DNA of 64,000 nt, taken from NCBI GenBank assembly GCA_964648695.1, contig CAZYLH010000002.1:1-64000 (forward strand), given 5' to 3'. Positions 61,380-64,000 of this stretch are shown one piece after another. Numbering within the stretch: the first letter of the stretch is position 1; each line of letters starts with the position of its first letter. Position numbers and translations under genes: made by a program. This DNA comes from UBA4292 sp964648695. Lineage in GTDB: Bacteria > Bacillota > Clostridia > Lachnospirales > Lachnospiraceae. Below the pieces are notes generated by a model. It did not search any database and was not told the DNA's origin. It saw only the letters and a program-made list of their open reading frames with translations.

Positions 61380-62419
61380 TCACAAAGTCTCTTTGCTTTT
61401 CTTCGCCACTCTAAGCGCTCTTTTATATAGATTTCCCTGCTTTTTTCTAAACATCCTCACAGGCGTCTGACAGAGACTGTTTATTTTTAAGAACAGCTCA
61501 AGGTATTCCCTTACGCTATATCTCCTGCAGCACAGTGCGTCACACTGCTCCTCAGACCACTTACAGACCGCATCCCTCATCAGACGTGACAGCGGCATAA
61601 ACCAAAATATAATTGCAATGTTTTCAAAAAGCATTTTCCACGCAAAGTCATTCTTTTTGATATGCGACAGCTCANNNNNNNNNNNNNNNNNNNNNNNNNN
61701 NNNNNNNNNNNNNNNNNNNNNNNNNNNNNNNNNNNNNNNNNNNNNNNNNNNNNNNNNNNNNNNNNNNNNNNNNNGTTTTCAAAAAGCATTTTCCACGCAA
61801 AGTCATTCTTTTTGATATGCGACAGCTCATGAAATGCGATTATCTCCAGCTCGCTCTCGCAAAAATCCTCCACCGGAAGGAGCACAATGGGGCGAAAGAA
61901 TCCATAGGCGCATGGCGCAAATGCGCCATAGCATTTACAAACTCTCACGGACCTGTTAATCCTAAGCGCACTCTTCATGTCCAAAAACAGCGTTTCCTCA
62001 GCCCGGTTTATCGGCAATTTAGGCCGCAATATCCGCCTAAGGCGCAGGCATGAGATCGCCATGCGCCCCACTCCGATGAGAGCCCCCGCACACCACAACC
62101 AGAAGACCGCAGCGCCAAGCGCAGGGTTTGCACATTTAGCAATCAGACTTTCACTGTTTAAAAGCTTAATGATTAGCGGTACGGGAAGAAAATAGCCAAT
62201 AGCAGTGCATTTTAAAAGCCTGTATTCAAACTCTACATTTTCATTATCCCTCTCATTTAAAAAATATTTCCTCCAAAGTCCGGAAAAACAAGCGCCTGAC
62301 AGGGACATACATACGACAAGCGCCATCACCTTATGCATCCACTTCATCATCTTATATCCTGTATCACAAACCTTTTTCAGACTAAACATTTGCCGCCGCT
62401 TATGAAATAACCATTCCAT
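61380..62419 (-). CDS. M56 (BlaR1/MecR1-type) membrane protease, split by an assembly gap
   Basis: Read across the gap it is one protein of 294 residues. Spans lie in the first 115 residues. A conserved AFAPCAYGFFRPIVLLP block precedes the zinc motif HELSH, and SEEQCDA gives the third ligand region. The frame is broken only by 100 Ns and a 55-bp duplicate; removing both (155 nt) leaves 885 nt, exactly 295 codons. Compared with BlaR1 (about 585-600 residues) the C-terminal penicillin-sensing domain is missing and the protein ends shortly after the protease part, so it would sense something else. The start is uncertain; several Met follow the first within 32 residues. Confidence 0.75.
61620..61674. 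repeat. 55-bp flank duplicate, left copy
   Basis: Identical to 61775-61829 and directly abutting the N run. This is the mark of two contigs that overlap by 55 bp but were joined as if apart. Confidence 0.97.
61675..61774. other. 100-N scaffold gap (artefact)
   Basis: Exactly 100 Ns, a standard placeholder. The flanks show that the contigs overlap, so no sequence is likely missing. Confidence 0.97.
61775..61829. repeat. 55-bp flank duplicate, right copy
   Basis: Same 55 bases as 61620-61674; covers the codons around HELSH of the M56 gene. Confidence 0.97.
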
Positions 62420-62510
62420 AGTGTGAATTGTTTGTCAACATTTTACAAAAAAGTTCTGATAAAGTAGTGCTAAGTGAGATTAAAATAGAGTAAGATAAAG
62501 CCGTATAGAA

Positions 62511-62548
62511 AAACCCAAGCGATCTACGAAAATAATCACTTGGGCTTT
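62511..62548 (-). terminator. Terminator of lysA
   Basis: AAAGCCCAAGTGAT pairs with ATCGCTTGGGTTT (one mismatch) on the minus strand, ending in a T run, a few bases after the lysA stop codon. Confidence 0.8.
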
Positions 62549-62554
62549 TAGTAA

Positions 62555-63820
62555 TCAATCTATTTTGGACAAGATATCCGAAAAATCAAAGGTTGCAAAA
62601 TAATCCTTTGGGGTTTCCGCCCGTCGTATCATCTGCACACTGCCGTCCTCTTTTAGCAAAAGCTCTGCGCTCCTTAGGCGTCCATTGTAGTTATATCCCA
62701 TGGAAAAGCCGTGTGCGCCGGTGTCATGGATGTATAATAAATCTCCGATCTCAACCTCCGGCAGCATTCTGTCAACGGCAAACTTGTCATTGTTCTCACA
62801 TAGAGAGCCGGTCACATCATATTTGTGATCACATGGCTGGTCTTCCTTACCCATCACAGTGATGTGGTGATATGCTCCGTACATTGCAGGGCGCATAAGG
62901 TTTGCGGCACAGGCATCGCACCCTATATATTCCTTATAAATGTGCTTTTGATGAATGGCGGTGGTCACAAGGGCTCCGTAAGGTCCTAGCATAAATCGTC
63001 CAAGCTCTGTGTAGATCGCCACATCGCCCATGCCGGCAGGCACTAAGATCTCATCATACGCCTCATGCACGCCCTGTGCGATCACATCGATGTCATTTGC
63101 CACATCCTCCGGCCTATAGGGAATGCCGATGCCTCCGGAGAGATTGATAAACGCGATGTGCACCCCGGTCTCCTCCTTAAGCTTTACGGCAAACTCAAAA
63201 AGCGTCCTTGCAAGCATGGGGTAATACAGGTTTGTCAAGGTGTTTGAGGCGAGAAATGAATGTATCCCGAAATGCTTTACCCCTTTTTCCTTTAATATTT
63301 TAAATGCCTCGATCATCTGAGCGGGTGTAAGACCGTACTTTGCATCTCCCGGATTATCCATAATATCCGTTGTGATCCTAAAAGTCCCACCCGGGTTATA
63401 GCGGCAGCTTATCGTCTCTGGAATGCTTGCGCATTTTTCCAAGAAATCAATATGTGTGATATCATCAAGGTTTATCGTAGCGCCTACTTTTCTGGCATAC
63501 TGATATTCCTCGGCGGGAGTTGCGTTTGAGGAAAACATGATATCCTCCCCCGCAAAATCAAGGGCGTTACTCATCATCAGCTCTGTAAGAGATGAGCAGT
63601 CGCAACCGCAACCCTCCTCCTGCAATATTTTTAATATGTAGGGATTGGGCGTCGCCTTTACAGCAAAAAACTCTTTAAAGCCATTATTCCAGGAGAAGGC
63701 TTTTTTCAAACGCCTGGCGTTTTCCCTTATACCCCTCTCATCGTAAATATGAAAGGGTGTCGGATAGGTCTTTATAATCTCCTCTAACTTCTCTTTGCTT
63801 ACAAAGGGTTTCTTTTCCAT
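62555..63820 (-). CDS. lysA: Diaminopimelate decarboxylase
   Basis: 421 residues, fold-type III PLP enzyme converting meso-diaminopimelate to L-lysine. PLP-binding Lys in FFAVKATPNPY (about residue 54), CGCDCSSLTELM, the Gly-rich phosphate loop NLSGGIGIPYRPED, and the C-terminal CENNDKFA motif that supplies the active-site Cys from the other subunit. This is the divergent Firmicutes type rather than the classical LysA, so a related decarboxylase activity cannot be fully excluded. It starts 14 nt after a zinc-ribbon gene, with GAGGAGAGC before the ATG. Confidence 0.9.
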   Translation of the reverse strand: MEKKPFVSKEKLEEIIKTYPTPFHIYDERGIRENARRLKKAFSWNNGFKEFFAVKATPNPYILKILQEEGCGCDCSSLTELMMSNALDFAGEDIMFSSNATPAEEYQYARKVGATINLDDITHIDFLEKCASIPETISCRYNPGGTFRITTDIMDNPGDAKYGLTPAQMIEAFKILKEKGVKHFGIHSFLASNTLTNLYYPMLARTLFEFAVKLKEETGVHIAFINLSGGIGIPYRPEDVANDIDVIAQGVHEAYDEILVPAGMGDVAIYTELGRFMLGPYGALVTTAIHQKHIYKEYIGCDACAANLMRPAMYGAYHHITVMGKEDQPCDHKYDVTGSLCENNDKFAVDRMLPEVEIGDLLYIHDTGAHGFSMGYNYNGRLRSAELLLKEDGSVQMIRRAETPKDYFATFDFSDILSKID

Positions 63821-63834
63821 CTCGCTCTCCTCTA

Positions 63835-64000
63835 TTATTTTTTCTTCATGCGCTCCAAATCCTCTTTTGTCACATGAATATGAGTATACAAATGATCTTG
63901 GCAGTATTCAAAGCTTCCCTCACATTTGGAGCAGAACCTAAAGACTAAATCGTCCCCATCGCTGCTGCTCTTTCCGCAGACAGCACAGCGGTGCTTATTG
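63835..64000 (-). CDS. C-terminal end of a zinc-ribbon protein (5' end outside window)
   Basis: The last 54 or so codons of a gene continuing past 64000. They hold RCAVCGKSSS, then FCSKCEG, EYCQDH and HIHV, a Cys/His set fit for one or two zinc ions, ending in a basic DLERMKKK. The rest of the protein is needed to name it. It probably shares a transcript with lysA, 14 nt downstream. Confidence 0.7.
   Translation of the reverse strand, partial: NKHRCAVCGKSSSDGDDLVFRFCSKCEGSFEYCQDHLYTHIHVTKEDLERMKKK

Noticed and set aside
61675..61774. Possible deletion or frameshift in the M56 gene
   Set aside because: The identical 55-bp flanks and exact codon arithmetic show a contig-join artefact.
60874..62419. 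Beta-lactam resistance locus
   Set aside because: No beta-lactamase or mec-type gene is present and the M56 protein lacks a penicillin-binding sensor.

Overview
The window looks like chromosome from an anaerobic, low-to-mid GC Firmicute, most likely a Lachnospiraceae-type Clostridia. The grounds are a dcw cell-division cluster without ftsA, murE, murF or murG, a class III anaerobic ribonucleotide reductase (nrdD/nrdG), a PPi-type phosphofructokinase, an Fe-S aldo/keto reductase, TrpR-like YerC, ScpAB, and strong GGAGG ribosome sites. Nearly all genes lie on the minus strand. No rRNA, tRNA, CRISPR array, insertion sequence or replication origin was found. No stretch over 300 bases lacks a gene. 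A run of 100 Ns at 61675-61774 marks the sequence as a draft scaffold.

Layout. 1-1400 is the edge of an integrated element: a tyrosine integrase, a terminator and an 11-bp tandem repeat, abutting the 3' end of rlmD. 1425-11515 holds rlmD, a small acidic membrane protein, pcrA, an SPFH/zinc-ribbon protein, yerC, a DUF1836 gene, PPi-type pfk, pncC and a KdpD-like protein. The KdpD-like protein carries an exact c-di-AMP motif but has Asn where the phospho-accepting His should be. 11753-16980 is a compact envelope locus: response regulator, histidine kinase, VTC polyphosphate-polymerase-like protein, DUF4956 membrane protein and a beta-helix lipoprotein. A hairpin that can both terminate transcription and hide a ribosome site separates the kinase from the VTC gene. 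17063-29229 carries dacF, an APH-type kinase, tkt, thrS, scpB, scpA, a metallophosphatase, a PdaA-like deacetylase and typA.

29495-42475 is the wall and division region: a class A PBP (plus strand), then on the minus strand mraZ-rsmH-ftsL-ftsI-mraY-murD-ftsW from one promoter, a terminator, and ftsQ and ftsZ each with its own promoter. 42754-49139 holds two plus-strand genes: a four-part helicase (UvrD core, nuclease-like insert, topoisomerase-type zinc fingers, RQC-like end) and a GH106-like glycosidase. 49187-64000 returns to the minus strand: lgt, a sialate O-acetylesterase-like gene, ilvE, a lone ABC ATPase, larC/larB, an Fe-S aldo/keto reductase, nrdG/nrdD behind a probable NrdR operator pair, araD, a BlaI/M56 pair interrupted by the N gap, lysA, and the end of a zinc-ribbon gene.

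The strongest leads are the c-di-AMP-motif pseudokinase, the VTC/DUF4956/beta-helix locus with its hairpin switch, and the helicase fusion. The M56 gene is almost certainly intact: removing the Ns and one copy of a 55-bp duplicate restores a single open frame.
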